This document shows, piece after piece, positions 1-12,501 of a stretch of DNA of 64,000 nucleotides. The notes under the pieces were generated by a model that worked only from the letters and a program-made list of their open reading frames with translations, was not told the origin of the DNA and did not search any database. The stretch's first letter is position 1; every line of letters begins with the position of its first letter. The position numbers were made by a program, and so were the translations under genes. Source of the DNA: Bos javanicus (Eukaryota > Chordata > Mammalia > Artiodactyla > Bovidae); contig NW_026893634.1 of NCBI RefSeq assembly GCF_032452875.1, forward strand, positions 434,001-498,000, in the 5' to 3' direction.

Positions 1-3000
1 TGATCAGTGCATGATCAGCCACGTGATCAGTGCATGATCAGTCACGTGATCAGTGCATGATCAGTCACGTGATCAGTGCATGATAGCTCGTGATCAGTGC
101 ATGATCAGCCACGTGATCAGTGCATGATAGCCACGTGATCAGTGCATGATAGCCACGTGATCAGTGCATGATCAGTCACGTGATACGTGTGTGATCAGCC
201 ACGTGATCAGTGCATGATGAGCCACGTGATCAGTGCATGATCAATTACGTGATCAGTGCATGATCAGTCACGTGATCAGTGCATGGTTGCTACGTGATCA
301 GTGCATGATCAGCCACGTGATCAGTGCATGATAGCCACGTGATCAGTGCATGATCAGTCACGTGATCAGTGCATGATCAGTCACGTGATCAGTGCATGAT
401 CATTCGTGATCAGTGCATGATCAGTCACGTGACCAGTATATGGTTGCTACGTGATCATTGCATGATCAGCCACGTGATCAGTGCATGATAGCCACGTGAT
501 CAGTGCATGATCAGTCACGTGATCAGTGCATGATCAGCCACGTGATCAGTGCATGATCAGCCACGTGATCAGTGCATGATCAGTCACGTGATCAGTGCAT
601 GATCAGCCACGTGATCAGTGCATGATAGCCACGTGATCAGTGCATGATCAGTCACGTGATCAGTGCATGATCAGCCACGTGATCAGTGCATGATCAGCCA
701 CGTGATCAGTGCATGATCAATTACGTGATCAGTGCATGATCAGTCACGTGACCAGTGCATGATAGCTACGTGATCAGTGCATGATCAGCCACGTGATCAG
801 TGCATGATAGCCACGTGATCAGTGCATGATAGCCACGTGATCAGTGCATGATCAGTCATGTGATAGTGTGTGATCAGCCACGTGATCAGTGCATGATATC
901 CACGTGATCAGTGCATGATCAGGCACGTGATCAGTGCATGATAGCCACGTGATCAGTGCATGATCAGCCACGTGATCAGTGCATGATAGCCACGTGATCA
1001 GTGCATGATCAGTCACGTGATCAGTGCATGATCAGCCACGTGATCAGTGCATGATCAGCGTGATCAGTGCATGATCAGTTACGTGATCAGTGCATGATCA
1101 GTCACGTGATCAGTACATGATAGCTACGTGATCAGTGCATGATCAGCCACGTGATCAGTGCATGATAGCCACGTGATCAGTGCATGATCAGCCACGTGAT
1201 CAGTGCATGATGTCACGTGATCAGTGCATGATAGTCACGTGATCAGTGCATGATCAGCCACGTGATCAGTGCATGATCAGCCACGTGATCAGTGCATGAT
1301 AGCCACGTGATCAGTGCATGATCAGTCACGTGATCAGTGTATGATCAGTCACGTGATCAGTACATGGTAGCTACGTGATCAGTGCATGATCAGCCACGTG
1401 ATCAGTGCATGATAGCCACGTGATCAGTGCATGATCAGTCACGTGATCAGTGCATGATCAGTCACGTGACCAGTGCATGGTAGCTGCGTGATCATGCATG
1501 ATCAGCCACGTGATCAGTGCATGATAGCCACGTGATCAGTGCATGATCAGTCACGTGATCAGTGCATGATCAGTCACGTGATCAGTGCATGATCAGCCAC
1601 GTGATCAGTGCATGATCAGGCACGTGATCAGTGCATGTCCAGCCACGTGATCAGTGCATGATAGCCACGTGATCAGTGCATGATCAGCCACGTGATCAGT
1701 GCATGATCAGGCACGTGATCAGTGCATGTCCAGCCACGTGATCAGTGCATGATAGCCACGTGATCAGTGCATGATCAGTCACGTGATCAGTGCATGATCA
1801 GTCACGTGATCAGTGATGATCAGCCACGTGATCAGTGCATGATCAGCCACGTGATCAGTGCATGATCAGTCACGTGATCAGTGCATGATCAGTCACGTGA
1901 TCAGTGCATGATAGCTACGTGATCAGTGCATGATCAGCCACGTGATCAGTGCATGATAGCCACGTGATCAGTGCATGATAGCCACGTGATCAGTGCATGA
2001 TCAGTCATGTGATAGTGTGTGATCAGCCACGTGATCAGTGCATGATAGCCACGTGATCAGTGCATGATCAGTCACGTGATCAGTGCATGATCAGTCACGT
2101 GATCAGTGCATGATCAGTCACGTGACCAGTGCATGGTTCCTACGTGATCATTGCATGACAGCCACGTGATCAGTGCATGATAGCCACGTGATCAGTGCAT
2201 GAGTTACGTGATCCGAGTATGATCAGCCACGTGATCAGTGCATGAGTGCCACGTGATCAGTGCATGATAGTCACGTGACAGGTGTGTGATCAGCCACGTG
2301 ATCAGTGCATGATCAGCCACGTGATCAGTGCATGATAGCCACGTGATCAGTGCATGATCAGTCACGTGATCAGTGCATGATCAGCCACGTGATCAGTGCA
2401 TGATCAGTCACGTGATCAGTGCATGATCAGCCACGTGATCAGTGCATGATCAGTCACGTGATCAGTGCATGATATAGACGTGATCAGTGCATGATCAGTC
2501 ACGTGATCAGTGCATGATAGCCACGTGATCAGTGCATGATCAGTCACGTGATCAGTGCATGATCAGTCACGTGACCAGTACATGGTAGCTACGTGATCAT
2601 TGCATGATCAGCCACGTGATAGTGCATGATAGCCACGTGATCAGTGCATGATCAGTCACGTGATCAGTGCATGATCAGTCCGTGACCAGTACATGGTAGC
2701 TGCGTGATCATGCATGATCAGCCACGTGATCAGTGCATGATAGCCACGTGATCAGTGCATGATCAGTCACGTGATCAGTGCATGATCAGTCACGTGATCA
2801 GTGCATGATCAGCCACGTGATCAGTGCATGATCAGGCACGTGATCAGTGCATGTCCAGCCACGTGATCAGTGCATGATAGCCACGTGATCAGTGCATGAT
2901 CAGTCACGTGATCAGTGCATGATCAGTTACGTGATCAGTGCATGATCAGCCACGTGATCAGTGCATGATCAGCCACGTGATCAGTGCATGATCAGCCACG

Positions 3001-3144
3001 TGATCAGTGCATGATCAGTCACGTGATCAGTGCATGATCAGCCACGTGATCAGTGCATGATCAGCCACGTGATCAGTGCATGATCAGCCACGTGATCAGT
3101 GCATGATCAGCCACGTGAACAGTGCATGCTCAGTCACGTGATCA
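1..3144. repeat. Homogeneous simple array, left block
   Basis: This stretch holds only canonical 22-23 bp units with few substitutions; GCCACG, GTCACG and GATAGCCACG variants alternate. Recurrent landmark variants are present: GATATAGACG at about 2471, GACCAGTATATGG at about 431 and GACCAGTACATGG at about 2573. These same landmarks follow the diverged blocks elsewhere, so an earlier block may lie upstream of the window. Its near-canonical character resembles the second half of the window more than the adjacent 3-33 kb region. Confidence 0.93.
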
Positions 3145-3390
3145 GGGCCTGCTGAGCTGCGTGATTACTGTCTGCTCATCTGCTTGACAATTGCCAGCTG
3201 AGCTGCATGATTCCTGCCTGTCATCTGCTTGACAATTGCCAGCTGTGCTGCATAATTCCTGCCTGCTCAGCTGCTTGATTATTGCCAGCTGAGCAGCATG
3301 ATTCCTCACACCTGAGTTCCATGATTATTGCCTGCTGACTGTTTGATTCGTGCCTACTCAGCTCTTTGTTTATTGCCTCCAGAGGCACAT
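3145..3390 (+). repeat. Diverged block 1, class I (246 bp)
   Basis: The block runs from GGGCCTGCTGAGCTGCG to CCTCCAGAGGCACAT and consists of about 11 units of 22-23 bp related to the flanking satellite, with CAGCTG in place of CACGTG. It is followed by the class I tail (GATAGCAAAC, then CCATTAAGTCACG). A minus-strand open frame of 62 codons (3221-3409) starts with TTG and is considered spurious. Next block is 1,879 bp downstream, start to start. Confidence 0.92.
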
Positions 3391-5023
3391 GATCAGTGTA
3401 TGATAGCAAACATGATCAGCGCATGATCAGTCACATGATCAGTGCCATTAAGTCACGTGATCACTACATGATAGTCATGTGATCAGTCCATGCTCAGTCA
3501 CGGTATCAGTGCATGATCAGCCACGTGATCAGTGCATGATCAGCCACGTGATCAGTGCATGATAGCCACGTGATCAGTGCATGATCAGTCACGTGATCAG
3601 TGCATGATCAGTCACGTGATCAGTGCATGATCAGCCACGTGATCAGTGCATGATCAGTCACCTGATGGGTGTATGATCAGTCACGTGACCAGTACATGGT
3701 AGCTACATGATCATTGCATGATCAGCCACGTGAGTAGTGCATGATAGCCACGTGATCAGTGCATGATCAGTCACGTGATCAGTGCATGATCAGTCACGTG
3801 ATAGTGCATGATCAGCCACGTGATCAGTGCATGATAGCCACGTGATCAGTGCATGGTAGCCACGTGATCAGTGCATGATTATTCACGTTATCTGTACATG
3901 ATCAGTCACGTGATACGTGTGTGATCAGCCACATGATCAGTGCGTGATGAGCCATGTGATCAGTGCAGGATCAATTACGTGATCAGTGCATGATCAGTCA
4001 CGTGACCAGTACATGGTAGCTATGTGATCATTGCGTGATCAGCCACGTGATCAGTGCATAATAGCCACGTGATCAGTGCATGATCAGTCATGTGATCAGT
4101 GCATGATCAGTCACGTGATCAGTGTATGTTCAGCCACGTGATCAGTGCATGATATCCACGTGATCAGTGCCTGATAGCCACGGGATCAGTGCATGAGAGC
4201 CACGTGATCAGTGCATGATCAGTCACGTGATACATGTGTGATCAGCCACGTGATCAGTGCATGATAGCCACGTGATGTGTGCATGATCAGTTACGTGAAC
4301 AGAGTATGATCAGCCACGTGATCAGTGCCTGAGTGCCACGTGATCAGTGCATGATATCCACGTGATCAGTGCCTGATAGCCACGGGATCAATGCATGAGA
4401 GCCACGTGATCAGTGCATGATCAGTCACGTGATACATGTGTGATCAGCCACGTGATCAGTGCATGATAGCCACGTGATGTGTGCATGATCAGTTACGTGA
4501 GCAGAGTATGATCAGCCACGTGATCAGTGCATGAGTGCCACGTGATCAGTGCATGATATCCACGTGATCAGTGCCTGATAGCCACGGGATCAATGCATGA
4601 GAGCCACGTGATCAGTGCATGATCAGTCACGTGATACATGTGTGATCAGCCACGTGATCAGTGCATGATAGCCACGTGATGTGTGCATGATCAGTTACGT
4701 GAGCAGAGTATGATCAGCCACGTGATCAGTGCATGAGTGCCACGTGATCAGTGCATGATATGTCACGTGACAGGTGTGTGATCAGCCACGTGAACAGTGC
4801 ATGTTCAGCCAAGTGATCAGTGCATGATAGCCACGTGATCAGTGCATGATCAGTTACGTGAGCAGTGTATGATCAGCCACGTGATCAGTGCATAGTCAGA
4901 CACGTGAACAGTGTATGATCAGCCACGTGATCAGTGCATGATATCCACGTGATCAGTGCATGATCATCACGTGATCAGTGCATGATCAGCCACGGGAATA
5001 GTGCATGCTCAGTCACGTGATAA
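3391..5023. repeat. Diverged simple array between blocks 1 and 2
   Basis: These are satellite units with many more substitutions than the left block. It opens with the class I tail and the marker CACCTGATGGGTG, and contains a tandem triplication described separately. Many CACGTG sites are altered to CATGTG or CACATG. No gene is seen. Confidence 0.88.
4151..4756. repeat. Tandem triplication of a 202 bp segment
   Basis: The landmark GATATCCACGTGATCAG followed by GCCTGATAGCCACGGG occurs at 4151, 4353 and 4555, exactly 202 bp apart. The next unit, at 4757, diverges to GATATGTCACG. Each copy is nine dimer units long and contains the private variants CACGGGATC and GCATGAGAGCC. Copies two and three share an additional A in GGGATCAATGC that is G in copy one, so they are the most recent pair. 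Confidence 0.88.
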
Positions 5024-5269
5024 GGGCCTGTTGAGCTGCGTGATTACTGTCTGCTCATCTGCTTGAAAATTGCCAGCTGGGCTGCATGATTCTTGCCTGT
5101 CATCTGCTTGACAATTGCCAGCTGTGCTGCATAATTCCTGCCTGCTCAGCTGCTTGATTATTGCCAGCTGAGCAGCATGATTCCTCACACCTGAGTTCCA
5201 TGATTATTGCCTGCTGACTGTTTGATTCGTGCCTACTCAGCTCTTTGTTTATTGCCTCCAGAGGCAAAT
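5024..5269 (+). repeat. Diverged block 2, class I (246 bp)
   Basis: Same organisation as block 1, with private changes (CTGTTGAGC near the start, CTTGAAAATTGCC, and GGCAAATG at the end). The class I tail follows. The spurious 62-codon minus frame is intact (5100-5288). Next block is 1,638 bp downstream, start to start. Confidence 0.9.
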
Positions 5270-6661
5270 GATCGGTGTATGATAGCAAACATGATCAGCG
5301 CATGATCAGTCACATGATCAGAGCCATTAAGTCACGTGATCACTACATGATAGTCATGTGATCAGTCCATGCTCAGTCACGGTATCAGTGCATGATCAGC
5401 CACGTGATCAGTGCATGATCAGCCAGGTGATCAGTTCATGATAGCTATGTGATCAGTTCATGATTTGTCACGTGATCTGTGCATGACCAGGCAGGTGGTC
5501 AGTGTATGATCATCGACGTGATCAGTGCATGATCCCTCACCTAATGGGTGTATGATCAGTCACCTGAACGGTACATGGTAGCTACATGATCATTGCATGG
5601 TCAGCCACGTGAGTAGTGCATGATAGCCACGTGATCAGCACATGATCAGTCACATGATCAGCGCCATTAAGTCACGTGATCACTACATGATAGTCATGTG
5701 ATCAGTCCATGCTCAGTCACGGTATCAGTGCATGATCAGCCACGTGATCAGTGCATGACCTGTCACATGATTAGTGTATGATCACCCACGTGATCAGTGC
5801 ATGATCAGTCACCTGATGGGTGTATGATCATTCACGTGACTTGTACATGGTAGCTACATGATCATTGCATGATCAGCCACGTGAGTAGTGCATGATAGCC
5901 ACGTGATCAGTGCATGATCAGTCACGTGATCAGTGCATGATATGTCACGTGACAGGTGTGTGATCAGCCACGTGAACAGTGCATGTTCAGCCAAGTGATC
6001 AGTGCATGATAGCCACGTGATCAGTGCATGATAGCCACGTGATCAGTGCATGATCAGCCACGTGATTAGTGCATGATAGCCATGTGATCACTGCATGATC
6101 AGCCACGTGAGCAGTGCCTGATAGGCACGTGATCAGTGCATGATCAGACACGAGATTAGTGCGTGATTAGTCACGTGATCAGTGCATGATCAGCCACGTG
6201 ATCAGTGCATGACCAGGCACGTGAACAGTGTATGTCCAGCCAAGTGATCAGTGCATGACAGCCACGTGATCAGTGCATGATCAGTCACGTGATCAGTGTA
6301 TGATCAGTCACGTGATCAATGTATGATCAGCCACGTGATCAGTGCATGATCAGTCACGTGATCAGTGTATGATCAGCCACGTGATCAGTGCATGACCAGG
6401 CACGTGATCAGTGTATGTCCAGCCAAGTGATCAGTGCATGATCAGTCACGTTATCAGTGCATGATCAGCCACATGATCAGTGCATGATTAATTACGTGAT
6501 CAGTGCATGATCAGTCACGTGACCAGTACATGGTAGCTACGTGATCATTGCCTGATCAGCCACGTGAGCAGTGCATGATAGCCACGTGATCAGTGCATGA
6601 TCAGCCATTTGATCAGTGCCTGATCAGTCACGTGATCAGTGCATGGTCAGTCACGTGTTCT
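5270..6661. repeat. Diverged simple array with a duplicated tail
   Basis: The class I tail directly behind block 2 (CCATTAAG at about 5324) is repeated 340 bp further on (about 5664) without a block in front of it. The later CACCTRATGGGTG marker is repeated 272 bp apart (5538 and 5810), so the second copy has lost about 68 bp, three dimer units. The remainder is substituted satellite. Confidence 0.85.
5634..5760 (+). repeat. Orphan class I tail
   Basis: The order CACATGATCAGCGCC, ATTAAGTCACG, CACTACATGATAGTC and CACGGTATCAG matches the sequence that follows every class I block, but the 246 bp block itself is missing upstream. It is best explained as a segmental duplication of the tail 340 bp to its left. 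Confidence 0.82.
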
Positions 6662-6907
6662 GGGCCTGCTGAGCTGCGTGATTACTGTCTGATCATCTGC
6701 TTGACAATTGCCAGCTGAGCTGCACGATTCCTGCCTGTCATCTGCTTGACAATTGCCAGCTGTGCTGCATAATTCCTGCCTGCTCAGCTGCTTGATTATT
6801 GCCAGCTGAGCAGTATGATTCCTCACACCTGAGTTCCATGATTATTGCCTGCTGACTGTTTGATTCGTGCCTACTCAGCTCTTTGTTTATTGCCTCCAGA
6901 GGCACAT
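6662..6907 (+). repeat. Block 3, subtype A, class I (246 bp)
   Basis: Subtype A differs from D by GTCTGATCATC near the start, GAGCAGTATG in the middle and GATAGAAAACATG after the block. The last change abolishes the TTG that opens the 62-codon minus frame in other class I copies. The class I tail with CCATTAAGTCACG follows. Confidence 0.9.
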
Positions 6908-8115
6908 GATCAGTGTATGATAGAAAACATGATCAGCGCATGATCAGTCACATGATCAGCGCCATTAAGTCACGTGATCACTACATGATAGTCATGTGAT
7001 CACTCCATGCTCAGTCACGGTATCAGTGCATGATCAGCCACGTGATCAGTGCATGATCTGTCACATGATTAGTGTATGATCATCCATGTGATCAGTGCAT
7101 GATCAGTCTCGTGATCAGTGCATGATAGCCACGTGATCAGTGCATGATCAGTCACCTGATGGGTGTATGATCATTCACGTGACCTGTACATGGTAGCTAC
7201 ATGATCATTGCATGATCAGCCACGTGAGTAGTGCATGATAGCCACGTGATCACTGCATGATCAGTCATGTGATCAGTGCATGATCAGTCATGGGACCAGT
7301 ACATGGTAACTGCATGATCATCGCATGATCAGCCACGTGAGCAGTGCATGATAGCCACGTGATCAGTGCATGATCAATCACGTGTTCAGTGCATGATCAG
7401 TCATGTAATATGTGCATGACCAGGCATGTGATCAGTGTATGACCAGCCAAGTGACCAGTGCATGATAGCCACTTGGTCAGTGCATGATCAGTCAGGTGAT
7501 CAGTGCATGATCAGTCATGTGACCAGTACATGGTAGCTGCGTGATCATCGCATGATCAGCCACGTGAGCAGTGCATGATAGCCACGTGATCAGTGCATGA
7601 TCACACACGAGATCAGTGCATGACCAGGCACGTGATCAGTGTATGTCCAGCCAAGTGATCAGTGCATGATAGCCACGTGATCAGTGCATGATCAGTCACG
7701 TGATCAGTGCATGATCAGTCACGTGATCAGTACATGTTAGCCAGGTGATCAGTGCATGATCAGCCACGTGATTAGTGCATGACCAGGCACGTGATCAGTG
7801 TATGTCCAGCCAAGTGATCAGTGCATGATAGACACGTGATCAGTGCATGATCAGTTACGTGATCAGTGCATGATCAGTCACGTGATCAGTGCATGATAGC
7901 CAGGTGATCAGTGCATGATAGCCACGTGATCAGTGCATGATCAGTCACGTGATCAGTGCATGGTCAGTCACGTGATCAGTGCATGATCATCCACGTGATC
8001 AGTGTATGTCCAGCCAAGTGATCAGTGCATGAGAGCCACGTGATCAGTGCAAGATCAGTCACGTGATAGGTGTGTGATCAGCCATGTGAACAGTGCATGC
8101 TCAGTCACGTGATCA

Positions 8116-8357
8116 GGGCCTGCTGAGCTGCGTGATTACTGTCTGCTCATCTGCTTGACAATTGCTAGCTGAGCTGCACGATTCCTGCCTGCCATCTCCT
8201 TGACAATTGCCACCTGTGCTGCGTAATTCCTGCCTGCTCATCTATTTGATTTTTGCCAGCTGAACAGCATGATTTCTCAGAGCTGAGTTCCATGATTATA
8301 GCCTGCTGACTGTTTCCTGCCTACTCAGCTCTATGTTCTTTGCCTCCAGAGGCACAT
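8116..8357 (+). repeat. Block 4, subtype B, class II (242 bp)
   Basis: Subtype B carries a 4 bp deletion giving GACTGTTTCCTGCC, plus TTGCTAGCTG, CTATTTGATTTTTGCC and CTATGTTCTTTGCC. The class II tail (GACACCAAACATG, then GATAAGCC) follows. The 1,018 bp distance to C is identical in all three HOR copies. Confidence 0.9.
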
Positions 8358-9133
8358 GATCAGTGTGTGACACCAAACATGATCAGCACATGATCAGTCA
8401 CATGATCAATGCATGATAAGCCAGGTGATCAGTGCATGATCAATTATGTGATCAGTGCATGATCAGTCATGTGACCAGTACATAGTAGCTGCATGATCAT
8501 TGCATGATCAGCCACGTGAGCAGTGCATGATAGCCACGTGATCACTGCATGATCAGTCACGTGACCAGTGCATGGTAACTACGTGATCATTGCATGATCA
8601 GCCACGTGAGCAGTGCATGATATCCACGTGATCAGTGCAGGATAACCACGTGATCACTTCATGATTAGTCACGTGATCAGTACATGATCAGTCACATGAA
8701 CAGTGCATGATCATTTACGTGATCTGTGCATGATCAGTCACGTGACCAGTATATGGTAGTTTCGTTATCATTCCATGACGAACCACGTGAGCAGTGCATG
8801 GTAGCCACGTGATGTGTTCATGATGAGTTACGTGAGCAGAGTATGATCAGCCACGTGATCAGTGCATGATGTCACGTGACAGGTGTGTGATCAGCCACGT
8901 GAACAGTGCATGTTCAGCCACGTATTCAGTGCATGATAGCCACGTGATCAGTGCATGATCAGTTACGTGAGCAGTGTATGATAAGCCACGTGATCAGTGC
9001 ATGGTCAGACACGTGAACAGTGTATGATCAGCCACGTGATCAGTGCATGATATCCAAGTGATCAGTGCATGATCAGTCACGTGATCAGTGTATGATCAGC
9101 CATGTGAACAGTGCATGCTCAGTCACGTGATCA

Positions 9134-9374
9134 GGGCCTGCTGAGCTGCGTGATTACTGTCTGCTCATCTGCTTGACAATTTCCAGCTGAGCTGCACGAT
9201 TCCTGCCTGTCATCTCCTTGACAATTGCCACCTGTGCTGCGTAATCCTGCCTGCTCATCTACTTGATTATTGCCAGCTGAGCAGCATGATTTCTCAGAGG
9301 TGAGTTCCATGATTATAGCCTGCTGACTGATTCCTGCCTACTCAGCTCTATGTTCATTGCCTCCAGAGGCACAT
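9134..9374 (+). repeat. Block 5, subtype C, class II (241 bp)
   Basis: Subtype C has a 1 bp deletion giving GCGTAATCCTGCC, a 4 bp deletion giving GACTGATTCCTGCC, and CAGAGGTGAGTTCC. The class II tail follows. D lies 1,787 bp downstream. Confidence 0.9.
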
Positions 9375-10920
9375 GATCAGTGTGTGACACCAAACATGAT
9401 CAGCACATGGTCAGTCACATGATCAATGCATGATAAGCCATGTGATCAGTGCAAGATCAATTATGTGATCAGTGCATGATCAGTCATGTGACCAGTACAT
9501 GGTAGCTGTGTGATCATTGCATGATCAGCCACGTGATCAGTGCATGAGAGACACGTGATCAGTGCATGATCAGTCACGTGATACATGTGTGATCAGCCAC
9601 GTGATCAGTGCATGATGAGCCATGTGATCAGTGCAGGATCAATTACGTGATCAGTGCATGATCAGTCACGTGAACCGTACATGGTTGCTACGTGATCGTT
9701 GCATGATCAGCCACGTGAGCAGAGCATGATAGCCACGTGGTCAGTGCATGATCAGTCACGTGATCAGTACATGATCAGTCACGTGAACAGTGCATGATCA
9801 TTTACGTGATCTTTGCATGATCAGTCAAGTTACCAGTATATGGTTGCTACGTGATGATTCCATGACGAGCCACGTGAGCAGTGCATGATAGCCACGTGAT
9901 CAGTGGATGATCAGACACGAGATCAGTGCATGATCAGTCACGTGATCAGTGCATGATCAGCCACGTGATCAGTGCATGACCAGGCACGTGATCAGTGTAT
10001 GTCCAGCCAAGTGATCAGTGCATGATAGCCACGTGATCAGTGCATGATCACTTATGTGATCAGTGTATGATCAGCCACGTGATCAGTGCATGATCAGCCA
10101 CATGATCAGTGCATGATCAATTACCTGATCAGTGCATGATCAGTCACGTGACCAGTACATGGTAGCTACGTGATCATTGCTTGATCAGCCACATGATCAG
10201 TGCATGATAGCCACGTGATCAGTGCATGAGAGCCACGTGATCAGTGCATGATCAGTCATGTGATACGTGTGTGATCAGCCACGTGATCAGTGCATGATAT
10301 CCACGTGATCAGTGCATGACAGGCACGTGATAAGTGCATGAGAGCCACGTGATCAGTGCATGATCAGTCACGTGATACATGTGTGATCAGCCACGTGATC
10401 AGTGCATGATGAGCCACGTGATCAGTGCAGGATCAATTACGTGATCAGTGCATGATCAGTCACGTGACCAGTACATGGTTGCTACGTGATCGTTGCATGA
10501 TCAGCCACGTGAGCAGAGCATGATAGCCACGTGGTCAGTGCATGATCAGTCACGTGAACAGTGCATGATCATTTACGTGATCTTTGCATGATCAGTCACG
10601 TTACCAGTATATGGTGGCTACGTGATCATTCCATGACGAGCCACGTGAGCAGTGCATGATAGCCACGTGATGTGTGCATGAGTTACGTGAGCAGAGTATG
10701 ATCAGCCACGTGATCAGTGCATGAGTGCCACGTGATCAGTGCATGATCAGTTACGTGAGCAGTGTATGATCAGCCACGTGATCAGTGCATGGTCAGACAC
10801 GTGAACAGTGTATGATCAGCCACGTGATCAGTGCATGATATCCAAGTGATCAGTGCATGACCATCACGTGATCAGTGTATGATCAGCCACGTGAACAGTG
10901 CATGCTCAGTCACGTGATCT

Positions 10921-11166
10921 GGGCCTGCTGAGCTGCGTGATTCCTATCTGCTCATCTGCTTGACAATTGCCAGCTGAGCTGCACGATTCCTGACTGTCAT
11001 CTGCTTGACAATTGCCAGCTGTGCTGCGTAATTCCTGCCTGCTCAGCTGCTTGATTATTGCCAGCTGAGCAGCATGATTACTCACACCTGTGTTCCATGA
11101 TTATTGCCTGCTGACTGTTTGATTCGTGCCTACTCAGCTCTTTGTTTATTGCCTCCAGAGGCACAT
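10921..11166 (+). repeat. Block 6, subtype D, class I (246 bp)
   Basis: Subtype D shows GATTCCTATCTGC, CCTGACTGTCATC and CACACCTGTGTTCC. This copy has GATTACTCAC where other copies have GATTCCTCAC. On the minus strand this turns a GAA codon of the recurrent 62-codon frame into TAA, which shows the frame is not maintained. The class I tail has the GCGCGATTAAG variant. Confidence 0.9.
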
Positions 11167-12262
11167 GATCAGTGTGTGATAGCAAACATGATCAGCGCAT
11201 GATCAGTCACATGATCAGCGCGATTAAGTCACGTGATCTCTACATGATAGTCATGTGATCAGTCCATGCTCAGTCACGGTATCAGTGCATGATCAGCCAC
11301 GTGATCAGTGCATGATCTGTCACAAGATTAGTGCATGATCATCCAAGTGATCAGTGCACGGGCAGTCATGTGATCAGTGCATGATATAGACGTGAACAGT
11401 GCATGATAAGTCTCGTGATCAGTGCATGATAGCCACGTGATCAGTGCATGATCAGTCACCTGAAGGGTGTATGATCATTCACGTGACCTGTACATGGTAG
11501 CTACATGATCATTGCATGATCAGCCTCGTGAGTAGTGCATGATAGCCACGTGATCACTGCATGATCAGTCACGTGATCAGTGCATGATGAGTCATGTGAC
11601 CAGTACATGGTAGCTGCGTGATCATCGCATGATCAGCCACGTGAGCAGTGCATGATAGCCACGTGATCAGTGCATGATCAGACACGAGATCAGTGCATGA
11701 TCATTCACGTGATCAGTGCATGATCAGCCACGTGATCAGTGCATGACCAGGCACGTGATCAGTGTATGTCCAGCCAAGTGATCAGTGCATGATAGCCACG
11801 TGATCAGTGCATGATCAGTCACGTGATCAGTGCATGATCAGTCACGTGATCAGTGTATGTTCAGGCACGTGATCAGTGCATGATCAGCCACATAATCAGT
11901 GCATGATCAATTATGTGATCATTGCCTGATCAGCCACGTGAGCAGTGCATGATAGCCATGTGATCAGTGCATGATCAGCCATGTGATCAGTGCCTGATCA
12001 GTAACGTGATCAGTGCATGGTCAGTCACGTGATCAGTGCATGATCATCCACGTGATCAGTGCATGTGAAGTCATGTAGTCAATGCATGATAGCACAGTGA
12101 TCAGTGCACGATCAGTCCCATGATGAGTGTATGATCAGCCAAGTGATCAGTGCAAGATAGCTACGTGATCAGTGCATGATCAGTCACATGATCAGTGCAT
12201 GATCATCACGTGATCAGTGTATGATCAGCCACGTGAACAGTGCATGCTCAGTCACGTGATCA

Positions 12263-12501
12263 GGGCCTGCTGAGCTGCGTGATTACTGTCTGCTCATCTG
12301 CTTGACAATTTCCAGCTGAGCTGCACGATTCCTGCCTGTCATCTCCTTGACAATTGCCACCTGTGCTGCGTAGTTCCTGCCTGCTCATCTACTTGATTAT
12401 TGCCAGCTGAGCAGCATTTCTCAGAGCTGAGTTCCATGATTATAGCCTGCTGACTGATTCCTGCCGACTCAGCTCTATGTTCATTGCCTCCAGAGGCACA
12501 T
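12263..12501 (+). repeat. Block 7, subtype E, class II (239 bp)
   Basis: Subtype E has a 3 bp deletion giving GAGCAGCATTTCTCAG, the 4 bp deletion shared with C, and CTGCCGACTCAGC. About 200 bp upstream lies the E landmark GCATGTGAAGTCATG with CAGTCCCATG. The class II tail follows. Confidence 0.9.

Noticed and set aside
1..3144. CRISPR array
   Set aside because: There are no unique spacers and no cas genes. Repeats are contiguous 11-12 bp half-units.
3145..3390. The 240 bp block as a SINE, MITE or other transposon
   Set aside because: No terminal repeats, target-site duplication, poly-A or RNA polymerase III promoter boxes are visible, and the block resolves into 22-23 bp sub-units related to the array.
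3221..3409. 62-codon minus-strand open frame recurring in most class I blocks as a conserved small protein
   Set aside because: It starts with TTG, with the first ATG near codon 31. Block 6 has an in-frame TAA, subtype A copies with GATAGAAAAC lose the start, and B, C and E blocks have frame-changing deletions. Its conservation matches that of the repeat as a whole.
8755..8785. CENP-B box in units with TTCGTTATCATTCC and GACGAACC
   Set aside because: The TTCG core is present, but the required A and CGGG positions of the box do not match. The unit is an ordinary substituted satellite dimer.
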